Assembly (NCBI GenBank): GCA_036939355.1
Contig: JALLAP010000671.1
Coordinates: forward strand, 1-20,722
DNA: 20,722 nt
From: Thalassiosira profunda
Taxonomy: Eukaryota > Bacillariophyta > Thalassiosirophyceae > Thalassiosirales > Thalassiosiraceae
Direction of reading: 5' to 3'
How positions within the stretch are numbered: position 1 is the first letter of the stretch; the number at the start of each line of letters is the position of its first letter. The notes beneath the pieces are model-generated. The model was given only the letters and a program-made list of their open reading frames with translations, was not told the DNA's origin and ran no database searches. A program made the position numbers and the translations under genes. Below, one piece after another: positions 1 to 9,130 of the stretch.

Positions 1-151
1 ATGGCCTTGTCGGGCGCTACGAGAGGAGCCTCGTTTTTGTGGTTGTGGTTTTGCGCGGTGCGTGGTCGCGTGGTTGACACTTCTCTCCTTCCCGCCGTCC
101 CTCCCTAACACCAAAGAACAAAAAACAAAAGCGTCCATTAGTATCTAGTCC
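1..151 (+). other. Leader / upstream region of the MEMO1 gene
   Basis: No gene is supported here. The stretch is probably the 5' untranslated region or promoter of the MEMO1 gene, whose ATG is at 152. A short open frame begins with the ATG at position 1 and stops at about 106 (35 codons). It could be a small upstream ORF or the end of something cut by the window edge, and nothing in it resembles a known protein. An A-rich stretch at about 110-130 precedes the start codon. Confidence 0.3.
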
Positions 152-1288
152 ATGAACTTCCTCAGGAACGCGCTCAAGCCCGGCGGCGGCGGCCACCGCC
201 AGCCGTCGTACACCGACTCCTTCACCGATCAAACGGCCGACGACGCCGCCTACGTGCGGGCGGCCCACCATTCCGGCAGCTGGTATCCCTCGGATGCCGA
301 GGAGCTCGACGATCTTTTGGGAAAATATCTAGCCGCGGCCGAGGACGACGACGGGACCGTCGAACCGCCGCGGCCGTCGGCGGGCATTCCGAACGCGTGC
401 ATATCGCCCCATGCGGGGTTTCGATATTCGGGCCCGACGGCGGCGTATTCGTATTTGGTGCTGAGGGAAGCGCTGTTGAAGAATCCGTCGCTGCGGACGG
501 TGGTTGTGGTGAGTCACGACCATGAGCAATTTGATGCGATGCAGATTAGTTTATCAACCTCACTGTACCGCTGTTCATGCATAAAGCTCCACCCATCACA
601 TCATGTGTACTTGGATGGATGTGCAGTATCAGGCGCTTCTGTGATTGAGACACCATTATTGAACTTGGCAGTGGATGCCAGTTTGAGGGAGCAACTTCTA
701 TCCACCAACAAATTATTTACTACAATGGAGCAGCATGTCGACGAAGAAGAGCACTCGGGAGAGATGCAATATCCATTCATTGCAAAAATCATTAAGGATG
801 CAAAGATGGACGGCGGAAAGCAATACAATGTAAGAGTGCTACCCATCATGGTGGGATCGATCAAGGGGAGCACGGAGGAGGCGTTTGGCACGCTGCTCTC
901 GCCGTACTTGTCGGATCGCGGCATATTCACTGTGGTGTCCTCGGACTTTTGTCACTGGGGCAGTCGGTTTGGCTACACGCCCCAGCCTTCCAAAGCGGAG
1001 AATAATGTCAACGAGGTGCACGAGTACATCGAATACCTCGACAAGAAGGGAATGGATCTGATTTCAATGCAGCGCCCTGGAGCATTTGCGGATTACCTGC
1101 GCGAATACCACAATACGATCTGCGGACGACACCCAATATCGGTGTGGCTGCATTCCCTCCGACAATCGATGTTGACGCACGAGGTGAAGTTTGTAAAGTA
1201 CGATCAATCGGAGAAGGCGAGGACGATAAGGGACAGCAGCGTCAGCTATGCAAGCGCAGTCTGTCGCGTTGCAATGTTCGATGGTTGA
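152..1288 (+). CDS. MEMO1: MEMO1 family protein (two exons)
   Basis: This is an orthologue of MEMO1, a conserved protein with a nonheme-dioxygenase-like fold. The human protein binds copper/iron and is linked to ErbB2 signalling and cell motility. Coding exons are 152..508 and 587..1288, giving 352 residues; the human protein is about 297, and the extra is mainly a low-complexity N-terminus. The intron 509..586 (78 nt) has donor GTGAGT and acceptor AAAG, is phase 0, is a multiple of three and has no stop, so it reads through. Removing it restores the family motif HPSHHV. Family motifs seen in order are HSGSWY, SPHAGF (His87), HPSHHV, DEDEH-like DEEEH, SSDFCHWG and NTICGRHP (Cys298), so the His/His/Cys metal ligands are all kept. 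ATG 152 is the first in-frame start. The gene converges on the dehydrogenase, with 92 bp between stops. Confidence 0.95.
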   Translation: MNFLRNALKPGGGGHRQPSYTDSFTDQTADDAAYVRAAHHSGSWYPSDAEELDDLLGKYLAAAEDDDGTVEPPRPSAGIPNACISPHAGFRYSGPTAAYSYLVLREALLKNPSLRTVVVVSHDHEQFDAMQISLSTSLYRCSCIKLHPSHHVYLDGCAVSGASVIETPLLNLAVDASLREQLLSTNKLFTTMEQHVDEEEHSGEMQYPFIAKIIKDAKMDGGKQYNVRVLPIMVGSIKGSTEEAFGTLLSPYLSDRGIFTVVSSDFCHWGSRFGYTPQPSKAENNVNEVHEYIEYLDKKGMDLISMQRPGAFADYLREYHNTICGRHPISVWLHSLRQSMLTHEVKFVKYDQSEKARTIRDSSVSYASAVCRVAMFDG

Positions 1289-1380
1289 TGTGTCTCTCTT
1301 TCCACTCTCCAACACATATTGTAGGTATAGAAATAGCTCTTTCCCATAAGCACAGCGCTACATACCTCTATCTAATTTCC

Positions 1381-2196
1381 TCACGAGCTGCTGTACTTCG
1401 TCCATCTCTTGTCGTCCTTGCTGTTGCGGAAGTCCCACTCCAAGGCGCTAAACTCCCCGTCGTCCACATCCGACAGCAGCCAATGAAAGAAGGTCGCCAC
1501 ATTCTCCGGATCCTCCAATTTACCCGTTTCGTGCAGATCTAGAAACTTCTTTTTCATCGGGAAGTGTTCTTCCGGTCCGGCGTGCTCTCGAATGCCGTCC
1601 TGCATTGGCGTGGCCACCACCCCGGGCCGGACCGAACCCACTAAGATTCCCTGCGGAGCCAATTCCAAGGACAAGCAGCGATACATCATTTGCAATCCTG
1701 CTTTTGTGACACAATAAGGACCCCATCCCACGTACGGTCCCGTGGCGGCCCCAGAGCTCACGTGGAGCACCCGCGCCTTTGTCCCGCTCGCTGCGCATCG
1801 CTTCAGGTAGGGAAGCAGCGCCTGCGTCAGAAACAGCGGCGCGTCCAAATTCGTCTCCACGACCTTGCGCCAGGTCGACCGATCGATGGCGGCGAGCGGT
1901 CCGATGGGCCCCAGCACACCCGCATTGTGAATGAGAAACCGCACGGATGCATCGTCCGGCAGCGCCGCTACGATCGCGGCGGCCCCCTCGGGCGTGCTCA
2001 CGTCCGCCGACACGACGTGCGCCCTGCCCTCGGCATTGTCGGCGCCATTGATGGCTTGCCGTCGGACCTCATCGAGCAGCGGCAGCCGGCGCCCCACGGC
2101 CAGACAGTGCAGGGAGGGCTCCCGCTGGACGAGGCGGCGGAAGACCGCGGCCCCGATGCCGCTGGATCCTCCGGTGATCACGGCCCACTGGCCCAT
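1381..2196 (-). CDS. Short-chain dehydrogenase/reductase (classical SDR, probably NADP(H))
   Basis: A 271-residue single-exon classical SDR. Cofactor motif TGGSSGIG lies at residues 8-15, followed by VGRR at about 34-37; the paired arginines after the second strand favour NADP(H) over NAD(H). HNAG at 90-93 replaces the usual NNAG. Asn116, Ser148, Tyr161 (YCVTK) and Lys165 form the full catalytic tetrad. The length fits the family. The C-terminus (DKRWTKY) and general layout recall the fungal benzil-reductase / sepiapterin-reductase-like group, but the substrate cannot be told from sequence. There is no targeting peptide, so a cytosolic enzyme is likely. The gene is transcribed leftward and shares a 405-bp divergent upstream region with the secreted cysteine-rich gene. 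Confidence 0.9.
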   Translation of the reverse strand: MGQWAVITGGSSGIGAAVFRRLVQREPSLHCLAVGRRLPLLDEVRRQAINGADNAEGRAHVVSADVSTPEGAAAIVAALPDDASVRFLIHNAGVLGPIGPLAAIDRSTWRKVVETNLDAPLFLTQALLPYLKRCAASGTKARVLHVSSGAATGPYVGWGPYCVTKAGLQMMYRCLSLELAPQGILVGSVRPGVVATPMQDGIREHAGPEEHFPMKKKFLDLHETGKLEDPENVATFFHWLLSDVDDGEFSALEWDFRNSKDDKRWTKYSSS

Positions 2197-2601
2197 CGTG
2201 GGCAGACGAGGCGAAAGGGCGGTGTGGTGGTGCGATGATGGTGCGATACGATGGGCGGCCGGGCGGAGCTAGAGCGAGCGCGCGGGCCGGCGGCTCGGCG
2301 ATGGGCGGGATGCTGAATGCTGATGGTGATGGATCTAGCTCTAGTGGTCAGAGACTTGCTTAGCGGAAGCGGCAGATTTTAGATTTTAGTCACTGTCGAC
2401 CCACAAATTTGGCCGCCCTCCCCGCCCGGATGTGTACAGCCGCCCTTGACGGCGAACGACAAAGGGCAACGAGGTGGGGGCGATCCTCTCCTAAAGCGTG
2501 CAAGGATCACTTTATTGGGGCTGGGCGCCGCTTCAATTGCAACTGCTTGGCGGCACGGGGAGGTGCACCGAGGATCGACACGAGAGTCGCGAAGCCTCAT
2601 C
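2197..2601. promoter_or_regulatory. Divergent intergenic region, SDR / cysteine-rich protein
   Basis: This 405-bp gap lies between two divergent start codons (2196 leftward, 2602 rightward) and is the likely shared promoter area. I see no protein-like open frame starting with ATG. Weak repetition is visible (agattttagattttag at about 2375-2390, and tagct/tctag around 2335-2345). The hexamer TTGCAA, which recurs near starts and introns in this window, occurs at about 2535. No TATA box or other defined element can be asserted. Confidence 0.35.
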
Positions 2602-4068
2602 ATGCAGGGCCATAGATGCATTGCAACTGGCCTGCTATTGGCTGCAATTGTGGCCACCGCAGAGGCTGCCAAATGGAATGATCACTTGGTGTGGACCTTT
2701 CGTCGACTCGACATTGTTGGGCCTCGCTTTGGCCTTCGGGTGGTACCGTACTTCGTTTGGGTGGACGATGACGGCAAGGAGCGCCAGCGAAAGATCGGTG
2801 AGCGCACGATAGAGATGGACGGCTGTGTGTCGTACGGTATGTCCCATTCCGGCGCGGGTCGCGCCGCAGTCGGCAGTGCCATCGATCCAGAGGACGACAA
2901 GAGGAAGATCATCGTTTTCATGCACTCGCCGGTGCCCATCGGTGACATGCCGAGTGAGTGGAGAGCGATCATCGTGCGAGACTACAAATTCTCCAATCAG
3001 CAGGAGCACGACGAATTCGTTGCAAAGTTCTCTAGCGGCTCGTTGCCCCCGTCCCTTGAGCTGTCGTACCCTCTTTCTGACGAGCTGGCCTCTACTGAGA
3101 TCGAAGATCTTCAATCTTTGGCGAACGAATGCCTGGGCAACATGGCTTGTCACACTGGGGATCAAGTGACTTGCTGCCACGCGACGTGCTCGTCGCCAGC
3201 CACGCATTTTGGTCTCGACAATGGCGGCAAGGAGCTCTGGCAGCAGTTGTGCGACGATCCTCATGCGAATGTGGACGCTGGTGACGAGGAATGGCGCGCC
3301 CATCTTTTTTGCTCCACTCACGTTGGCAACCAAAGTGCCGTTCCCAACTTGTGCAAATACTGCCTTCTGCGACCGAAACTGAGTGGTTTGGTTGGGTGCG
3401 AGGTTTGTGGAGAGCCTCGGTGCAATGGCTACAGGCCGATTGGCTCTGATCAACGTGCCACCAAGCGTGGAGAAAACAAAGAGACGACGATGTTTGCATG
3501 CGCTGGAAGGACCGACAATGACATTGCCAATGGCGTCGGCGTTCGCCTTACCGAGGACAATCACGTGGGCAAATCTTTGCGGTGCCGTGGCTGTGCCTCA
3601 GCGTACAATGAGCTCCAGAGAAGATCGAAGGGAGTCAAAGAACGGGCGGGGGATGGATTGACCACGGGGGATGGATTGATCACGATGGAGCGCTGCAGGG
3701 AGTTCTTCACTGCTAAGGCGATGCCGGAATATTCGTCGAAGTCGGGAAAGTCGGTCAAGTGGAAGAAGCTGCTAGACAAGGAGAAAGGATACCGGTCGTT
3801 CAAAGGCATGGATCCAGATGGAAAGGGCAACAGTTGCAGTATCGCGAGGAGCGTTGTGCGTCTGATGAAGATGACAGTTCCCGCGGCGCCTGAGAAATGC
3901 GATGCCTGCAAGAGCAACACGTGCGATCTCGCTGGAGAGAAAGTGACAGACCTGGCGCTGTTCAATGCATTCGAGAAGCATGGCGGGCTTGTGGGGCGTG
4001 CAGCTAATGTCGCGGTCGGAGCCAAGATAGGGAAGGCGAACGCGCAGAGGAAGAGGCAGAGCAAGTGA
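2602..4068 (+). CDS. Secreted cysteine-rich protein, unknown function
   Basis: I do not recognise this protein. ATG 2602 is the first ATG in the frame and opens a clear signal peptide (hydrophobic core about residues 8-21, alanine-rich cleavage region near AEAA), so the product should enter the secretory pathway. It is 488 residues if it ends at the TGA at 4066-4068. The middle and C-terminal thirds carry many cysteines, including a zinc-knuckle-like cluster (CKYC, then CEVCGEPRC about 12 residues later, encoded near 3353-3423), CRGC at about 3588 and CDACKSNTC near 3900. An 18-bp tandem repeat encodes two GDGL(T/I)T units. The C-terminus is Lys/Arg-rich. The next gene's open frame has no ATG of its own and begins right here, so this may be only the N-terminal part of a longer spliced gene (see the RING-H2 entry). 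Confidence 0.7.
   Translation: MQGHRCIATGLLLAAIVATAEAAKWNDHLVWTFRRLDIVGPRFGLRVVPYFVWVDDDGKERQRKIGERTIEMDGCVSYGMSHSGAGRAAVGSAIDPEDDKRKIIVFMHSPVPIGDMPSEWRAIIVRDYKFSNQQEHDEFVAKFSSGSLPPSLELSYPLSDELASTEIEDLQSLANECLGNMACHTGDQVTCCHATCSSPATHFGLDNGGKELWQQLCDDPHANVDAGDEEWRAHLFCSTHVGNQSAVPNLCKYCLLRPKLSGLVGCEVCGEPRCNGYRPIGSDQRATKRGENKETTMFACAGRTDNDIANGVGVRLTEDNHVGKSLRCRGCASAYNELQRRSKGVKERAGDGLTTGDGLITMERCREFFTAKAMPEYSSKSGKSVKWKKLLDKEKGYRSFKGMDPDGKGNSCSIARSVVRLMKMTVPAAPEKCDACKSNTCDLAGEKVTDLALFNAFEKHGGLVGRAANVAVGAKIGKANAQRKRQSK
3648..3683 (+). repeat. 18-bp tandem repeat in coding sequence
   Basis: Two adjacent 18-bp units (3648-3665 and 3666-3683) differ by a single base and encode GDGLTT followed by GDGLIT in the cysteine-rich secreted protein. 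The period is a multiple of three, so the frame is kept. This looks like a recent local duplication. Confidence 0.9.
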
Positions 4069-4135
4069 GCACGTATACTGATATAAAGTCGAGACAAAAA
4101 TCCACAAAAGACCGAGCCTATGAAGACCAGCCAAG

Positions 4136-5627
4136 GGCTCTGCAATCCGCACTCGACACCACAACTTCCACCAACCAGGCAATCATCGCCGAGAGCTCTC
4201 CCGCCGTCTCTCTCGAGTACGACGCGGCCACGGGGCAGTTTTCCCTGGCGAGCGATATATCGGACGAAACAGATGAGAGTGAGGGGACGAGGCATCTGGA
4301 GAGTCAGTTAGTCTTCGTGGGCAAACATGACAGCGGTCGCTTCCTGCGCTCAGAAACGGCCGCCAATCAGACGACGTCGGCCTCCAGCAAAACGACGTAT
4401 AATTACATTGCACGGTCTTGCCCTTGCGATGGAACCGGGCGCACGTATTGTCTCGTCGACGGCATCTCTACCGGAGCAATACCCGATTCGTGCGGCGTGC
4501 CCTGGTCGGGCGACCCGATGTTCACGATGGCCGGACACAACTACTCAACATTTGATACCACCCGAATTGGATGCTTCGAACTCAATTCTCAGACGGTCTT
4601 CATTCGGAATGCATGGCCGGTGGTAGTCCTATGGTATGGGGCCCTAACCATCTTCCTAATTGCCACGAGCAACGGTAAATTTGCGCGGGCGTACATAATG
4701 AACAAACTTTGCCCTGGACTGCAATCGAACGAACGGATGGTGGACAGAATATTGGCGCGGGAGAGCGAGATGAGGAATCGATTGCGCACCGCGGCGATGC
4801 GTGCCGCAAGCGTGGCCGAGGGGCCGGGACGATACCTCGTCCGAACGAGGGGAGTGCGCATTCCCAATCGAGGGGCGCTGCGGCGGGAGGATCTGAGCGA
4901 CGAGGAGGAACGGCAGGAGGCGACGCGGTGGTGGATCGAGCAGGCGGAGCGCCTGGGCATCTTGAGCCCGCGCCAAGACGTGGAGTGGGTCTTGAGAACG
5001 AAGACGTTCAATGCGGAGAAGGAGCGGGCAAAGAGGGAGCAGAGGCATCTTGCAAAGTTGCAAGCAAGGGAACGGACAGAACAGGTGCAGCAGGAATCAT
5101 CAATCTCCGATGAGGAAGACGATACATTCGAGTGCACGATATGTTTGGCCAACATAGAAGACGGGGATCAGGTGGGCGTTTTGCCCTGCACGCACATTTT
5201 CCATTCGGAGTGCTTGCGTTTGTGGATCGCTCGGAAGAACGCGTGCCCTCTGTGCCAGGTGACTGAAATTGCCAGTCCGAGGCCGGTGCAGAGGGAAGAT
5301 GATTCCTCCTCTTCTGCAGAGGGGAACTCGGATGGCAACGGAGACGAAGAGAATGGCAATACATATTCTACAAGTGCACGCGCCGAGACCCGGCGCAATG
5401 CTGCCGTCGCGGCGTTAGAGAGCGGGCGGACGAGCTCGTGGTTCGCTCCGGCATTCTTCTTTCCATCGTCAGAAGCAGAGAGGGTGCGTTCGACGACGAC
5501 GAGATTGGAGCTCTCTCCTTCATCGTCTTCGATGAGCGATGGTGAGCGGCAAACGGGGGGTCAGAGTCCCAGGCAACAGCGCCGCCAGAGGATGAGGGAA
5601 CGCCAATCGCAAGACTTCGTGGCCTGA
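4136..5627 (+). CDS. RING-H2 finger single-pass membrane protein (5' end unresolved)
   Basis: A probable membrane-anchored E3 ubiquitin ligase. The frame is open from 4008 to the TGA at 5625-5627 but has no ATG before 4518, although the protein-like part starts well upstream. Order of parts: a lumenal region with paired cysteines (SCPCDG, TYCLVDG, DSCGVP, IGCFEL) and N-glycosylation sites; one transmembrane helix encoded at about 4611-4670; a basic/acidic cytosolic stretch; a canonical C3H2C3 RING-H2 (C-x2-C-x14-C-x-H-x2-H-x2-C-x10-C-x2-C, encoded 5133-5255); and a Ser/Glu-rich tail. A signal peptide is expected but missing. A plausible intron 4065..4135 (donor GTGAGC, acceptor CCAAG) would join it in frame to the preceding gene, which has one. 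The start given here is that acceptor and is inferred. The gene converges on the transporter with only 23 bp between stops. Confidence 0.8.
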
Positions 5628-5639
5628 TTGAAACAATCC

Positions 5640-5655
5640 TAATGTTTACATTAGA
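5640..5655. repeat. Near-perfect palindrome at a convergent gene junction
   Basis: CTAATGTTTACATTAG has 7-bp perfect arms around a TT centre. It fills the 23-bp gap between the RING-H2 stop (5627) and the transporter stop (5651-5653), overlapping the latter. Being nearly symmetric, it could serve 3'-end formation for both transcripts. That role is inference. Confidence 0.5.
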
Positions 5656-7283
5656 ACATAGAACCCATGCTGCTCGTTGCGCGGTGGTGGCGGAGAAGCT
5701 TCTCGTCCTTAACCTTGGACGTGAGGAAGCGAAGGTGAGAGCAAAGGCCAGCCCCAACCAAAGAGATTGCGATAAAGACGTAGTTCAGTATCCCAAATTC
5801 CCATCCAATAAATCCTGCCGAATCAATGACGATCGTGCACGTGACCCCGAAGATGAGGAAGATGAAGCCGTAGTTTGTGCCCATGTGCTTGTCTCCGAAC
5901 AGGAAGGCAGCAATTGCGGGTACGAGGCAGTAGCTGGCCCCCCACAACGCAAAGAGAGTGCATACACAAATGCCAAACGCCATTTTGCTGCCCACCGTCA
6001 AGGTGTAGATTAGCATCACAATTGGAGAGATATATGCTGTCATCTCGAGCGTCTCGAATGTCCCAATTCTGTCCGCCATCGATCCCCTTTGCAATAGGCA
6101 CGCGATACAAAGAGCGTGAGATTGAGATTTGCGAAGCTGAATCAGCTTCGCTCAATTGCAAAGTACGTTCCGCTTACCACAGCATTCGGGACAGACCGCT
6201 GCACAAGCAGCCAAAGCACCCAACAACGGTAATGAAGTGGTCGTCCTGCAGATGCGGTGCGCCATAATTCTTGTACGTTGCTGCCACATAGAACCCCGAT
6301 ACTCCGGTGCAAATGGCGGTCGCTATCACAAGCCAACAAAGCGAGTCTCGGATCATTTGCGGCGTCGTCAGCTCAAACGTTGCATTGAACTTCACCCGGC
6401 TGCCATATCGTTGGTGCCCCCTCCCCCCTTTTGCTTTTGCAAGTGCAGATGTTGGGATATCACTCTGCCCGTCCTCCAGCATGGCTGTATCGTAAACGTT
6501 GACTCCGCTGCCACTCGTCAGAGATGTTTGCTCTCCGTTTCTCATGTCCAAAAGAGATTCGCCTGCTAGCTCTTCGTCGTCGTATGGACTGATCAACAAC
6601 GAAGCACCGACGAATCCAATGACAGCGTACATTATTCCCAGAAGACGGAACATTTCCGGCACGCGTCCAGTTACAGGGCTAGTTGTTGGATCGTAAAGCC
6701 CTGTGTCTGGATCCACCGGATAGTTCTCACTGTTCACATAGGTTGTGGCCACCAACCCGGCAAGAAAGGGGCCCGCTCCAGTACCAGTGGTGATTATACC
6801 GGTGACAAGGCCTTTGTTTTTATTGAAGTGCTTGAATGCACAGATAATGGGCGCCGAGTACGACAATCCGATGCCCACGCCCACCAGCCCCTGCAAGAAG
6901 ATCAATCCGTTGAGCGTTTTGCAGTAGGAAGACAAATACGTGCCGCCAGCAATGAGGGTGGCACCGAGGTACGCCGTCGGTCGCGGGCCAATCTTCTTCT
7001 CGAGCTGCCCTCCGAGGTACATGAACAGGGATTGGCCTAGGAAGATCATCGTGTAAACATGCAGCTGGAATGCCGAGTTGAGATTAGATGCATTATGTGC
7101 ACAAGTTTTGCAAAAAATGCTCACCGTCTGGTGCGTCGTGACGTCGGGGTTGAATTGAACGAGATACGATGTGATATAGGGAGTGACGTTGCCCCACATT
7201 ATCTTGATCCCCACGATGAAGTGGAAGATCGTCGCTCCCATCAGGGAGAGAATCGAGTCGACGTTGCATTCCTCGGGCGACAT
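5651..7283 (-). CDS. Major facilitator superfamily transporter, OFA (oxalate/formate antiporter)-like, three exons
   Basis: A 12-helix-type transporter of 493 residues, exons 7125..7283, 6178..7064 and 5651..6086 read leftward. ATG 7281-7283 (MSPEEC) is the first ATG. Intron 1 (7065..7124, 60 nt, GTGAGC to TTCCAG, phase 0, stop-free) is removed to join THQT to LHVYTMIF; intron 2 (6087..6177, 91 nt, GTAAGC to GCAAAG, phase 2) joins RMLW to GSMADRIG, restoring the MFS signature loop. Family features seen: a GGQLEKKIGPR loop between helices 2 and 3, helix-4 glycines GLVGVGIGLSYSAP, GLVTGIITTGTGAGPF in helix 5, a long central cytosolic loop, and a second-half WGSMADRIG loop. OFA members move monocarboxylates or dicarboxylates; the substrate here is unknown. 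No targeting peptide is obvious. Confidence 0.9.
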
Positions 7284-7850
7284 CTTGTTTTGCAATCGTC
7301 ACAGAAATTGTGCTACGAGCTGTCATACCCGCCCGAGCGCCAGCGAGATCAATGAGCCCGCGGTTTGCTCGCCCCTCCGCGCAGCCGCACACGGCTCAAC
7401 TGGCCTCTGGGCGGAGTGCAAGGGTGCATGGCGTCGTTGGCGTCACTCTAGGTTGGCGTCTGGCGTTGCGTTGGGAGTTTCGCTAATCGGAGTTGCGAGT
7501 CTCAGTAATTTTGTTTACCGGTACTGCAACTGACGAAATGACCTCCGAGTTTGTCCGACTCGCTCCTCCATCCTCCTCTCCTCCAACGACGTCACCCCCA
7601 ACCCACCACTAGCCTTCCCCACAGTCCCTGCTGCTGCCGGGAGCCTCCAATACCCCACAAATCGTTAGGTAATTGCAATCGGTGGCCGCGTTGGATTGGC
7701 GGAGTTGCGGTTGGTTTGGGATCGGCAGCCCGCGCGACAGCTCTTGGTGCTGCACCTTGCAATTGCAATAATCCGGAACAATTTCTCCGATCCAAAGTTG
7801 GCGGCGCGGAGGGTGTCACAAAAGTGCTCTCCGCCAGTCTACGCATTCAT
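7284..7850. promoter_or_regulatory. Divergent intergenic region, transporter / coiled-coil protein
   Basis: This 567-bp gap between divergent starts holds no supported gene. GATTGCAA lies at 7290-7297 on the minus strand, 6 nt before the transporter ATG. Further TTGCAA copies at 7673, 7754 and 7760 lie ahead of the rightward gene. ACGTCA at 7589-7594 and GCGTCA at 7440-7445 resemble the TGACGT/TGACGC CO2-cAMP-responsive elements described in diatoms, but such short matches are expected by chance. The 7555-7625 stretch is pyrimidine-rich. Confidence 0.35.
7290..7297 (-). promoter_or_regulatory. GATTGCAA motif at transporter start
   Basis: Read on the minus strand, GACGATTGCAAAAC precedes the transporter ATG by a few bases. 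The same ten bases GACGATTGCA, again followed by A's, occur at an ATG of the P-loop/RGG gene (15341-15348). It is a candidate initiator or 5'-leader element by recurrence only. Confidence 0.35.
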
Positions 7851-9059
7851 ATGTATCCAACGATGGACTCCGACGACGTCTCCGCCCTGTCGATGGACGG
7901 CGCCAGCGCCATCGCCGGTAAGGCCCGCGCAAGGCGGATGCGCAAGGAGTTTGCCAAGATGCAGCTCGGCATCCCGGAAATCGAAGAGGAGGATCCGTCA
8001 CAGCATCAATCGCACGCCGAGGAAGGTAGCCGCAGCAGGAGCCGGCAGTCCTCCGGACCGCTCCAGGAGAAACACGTCCGCACGAGCGGCGATGAGCTCA
8101 TCGAGCCGTTCCCGCACATGTACGAGGAGTGGCAGCGGAAGAAGGAGCGGCGGCGGAAGAAGAAGGACAAGAAGGAGAAGAAATCTAGGAAGAGCGGGAA
8201 GGGCAGCCGCAGCAGCAAGAGCCGGGAGGAGGCGCCTGTTAGCGAGCCGGTGGAAGGGAGGAAGGCCCCGCCCATAATGGAAATTGCCATTTGCTCGACG
8301 AATATACACGATGGCCCGTCCAGGGAGCACCGGCGCTCGGTGGGTCCCAGCCACGATCACTCCTCTGATGTGCGCAGCTATCCGTCGATGGCCGAGTCCA
8401 CCACCTCCTCGTCCTACACCCGGTCCGGGATGGGAGAATCCCGGTCGCGGAGGCACGGTTCGTCCCTCACTCAGGATAGCGGGGCGCTGGGCGCGACGGA
8501 TCGGCGAGCATCTTTGGAGCGGCGGTCATCAATGCAATCGACGGAACGGCGGCCGTCTCTGTGCCTGTCCGCGCGATCGGCCGACAGCCTGGGATACCTC
8601 AGCCACCTGTCCGGGCACTCCACCCACCTGACGGGGCAGAGCACGATCCACTCGCAGTCCTGCGTCACCGCGGAGGATTTGCACAGAGTGCGTAAAAAGC
8701 TCGAAAAGGCACGGGAGGAAGAGAACAAGGTCGTGGACATCCACCAGAGACTATTGCGCGAGGTGCAGCTGGCGACCGAGAAGGCCGACCGGGCCAACGA
8801 CCGACGACGGGCGGTGGCCCTGGAATTGGAAACGTCCTCGGTCGAACGGGCCGAGTATCAACGGCAGCTGGCGTTGTTGGAGGAGGAGAACGAACGGCTG
8901 CGGAAGACGTTGCGGCGATTGGAAGAGAAGGAGACGGAGCAGGGGCTGGACGATATTATGGATAGTATGGAGGCGACGATCAAGGCGCTGAAGAAGCAGG
9001 GGCAGCGGTCGAAGGAGAAGAAGGAGCTGAAGCGGAGGGCATCGTTGGACAACAAGTGA
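7851..9059 (+). CDS. Low-complexity coiled-coil protein, unknown function
   Basis: I do not recognise this 402-residue protein. ATG 7851 is the first in frame; ATG 7863 (MDSDDVSALSMDG) is an equally good alternative. Order of parts: an acidic N-terminal stretch with a short basic segment (GKARARRMRKEF); a strongly basic Lys/Arg tract (about residues 95-125) that could be a nuclear localisation or nucleic-acid/microtubule-binding patch; a Ser/Arg/His-rich disordered middle with many potential phosphorylation sites; and a C-terminal coiled coil of about 110 residues (encoded about 8670-9010) with regular Leu/Glu heptads. No transmembrane segment or enzymatic motif is seen. Codon use is GC-rich like the neighbours. 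A cytoskeletal or scaffold role is possible but unproven. It converges on the Kazal gene with 71 bp between stops. Confidence 0.75.
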   Translation: MYPTMDSDDVSALSMDGASAIAGKARARRMRKEFAKMQLGIPEIEEEDPSQHQSHAEEGSRSRSRQSSGPLQEKHVRTSGDELIEPFPHMYEEWQRKKERRRKKKDKKEKKSRKSGKGSRSSKSREEAPVSEPVEGRKAPPIMEIAICSTNIHDGPSREHRRSVGPSHDHSSDVRSYPSMAESTTSSSYTRSGMGESRSRRHGSSLTQDSGALGATDRRASLERRSSMQSTERRPSLCLSARSADSLGYLSHLSGHSTHLTGQSTIHSQSCVTAEDLHRVRKKLEKAREEENKVVDIHQRLLREVQLATEKADRANDRRRAVALELETSSVERAEYQRQLALLEEENERLRKTLRRLEEKETEQGLDDIMDSMEATIKALKKQGQRSKEKKELKRRASLDNK

Positions 9060-9130
9060 CATTAGCAAATCTCTATCATACAATTCGGGCCCTCTCACTT
9101 TGGCATATTTCAACCAACCCACGAATTTCA

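Noticed and set aside
2446..2601. Upstream extension of the secreted cysteine-rich protein by 52 codons
   Set aside because: The extension has no ATG, is not protein-like, and would bury the clear signal peptide that begins at ATG 2602.
2635..3564. Long minus-strand open frame (309 codons) opposite the secreted cysteine-rich gene
   Set aside because: It lacks protein-like character and lies entirely opposite a frame with a signal peptide and ordered cysteine motifs; it is a shadow of that gene.
7440..7594. CO2/cAMP-responsive element pair (GCGTCA, ACGTCA) in the divergent promoter
   Set aside because: Six-base matches are expected by chance in this length and composition; noted only as a weak possibility.
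7551..7850. Upstream extension of the coiled-coil protein by 100 codons
   Set aside because: It opens with TTG, contains no ATG and is pyrimidine-rich leader sequence; the first ATG is 7851.
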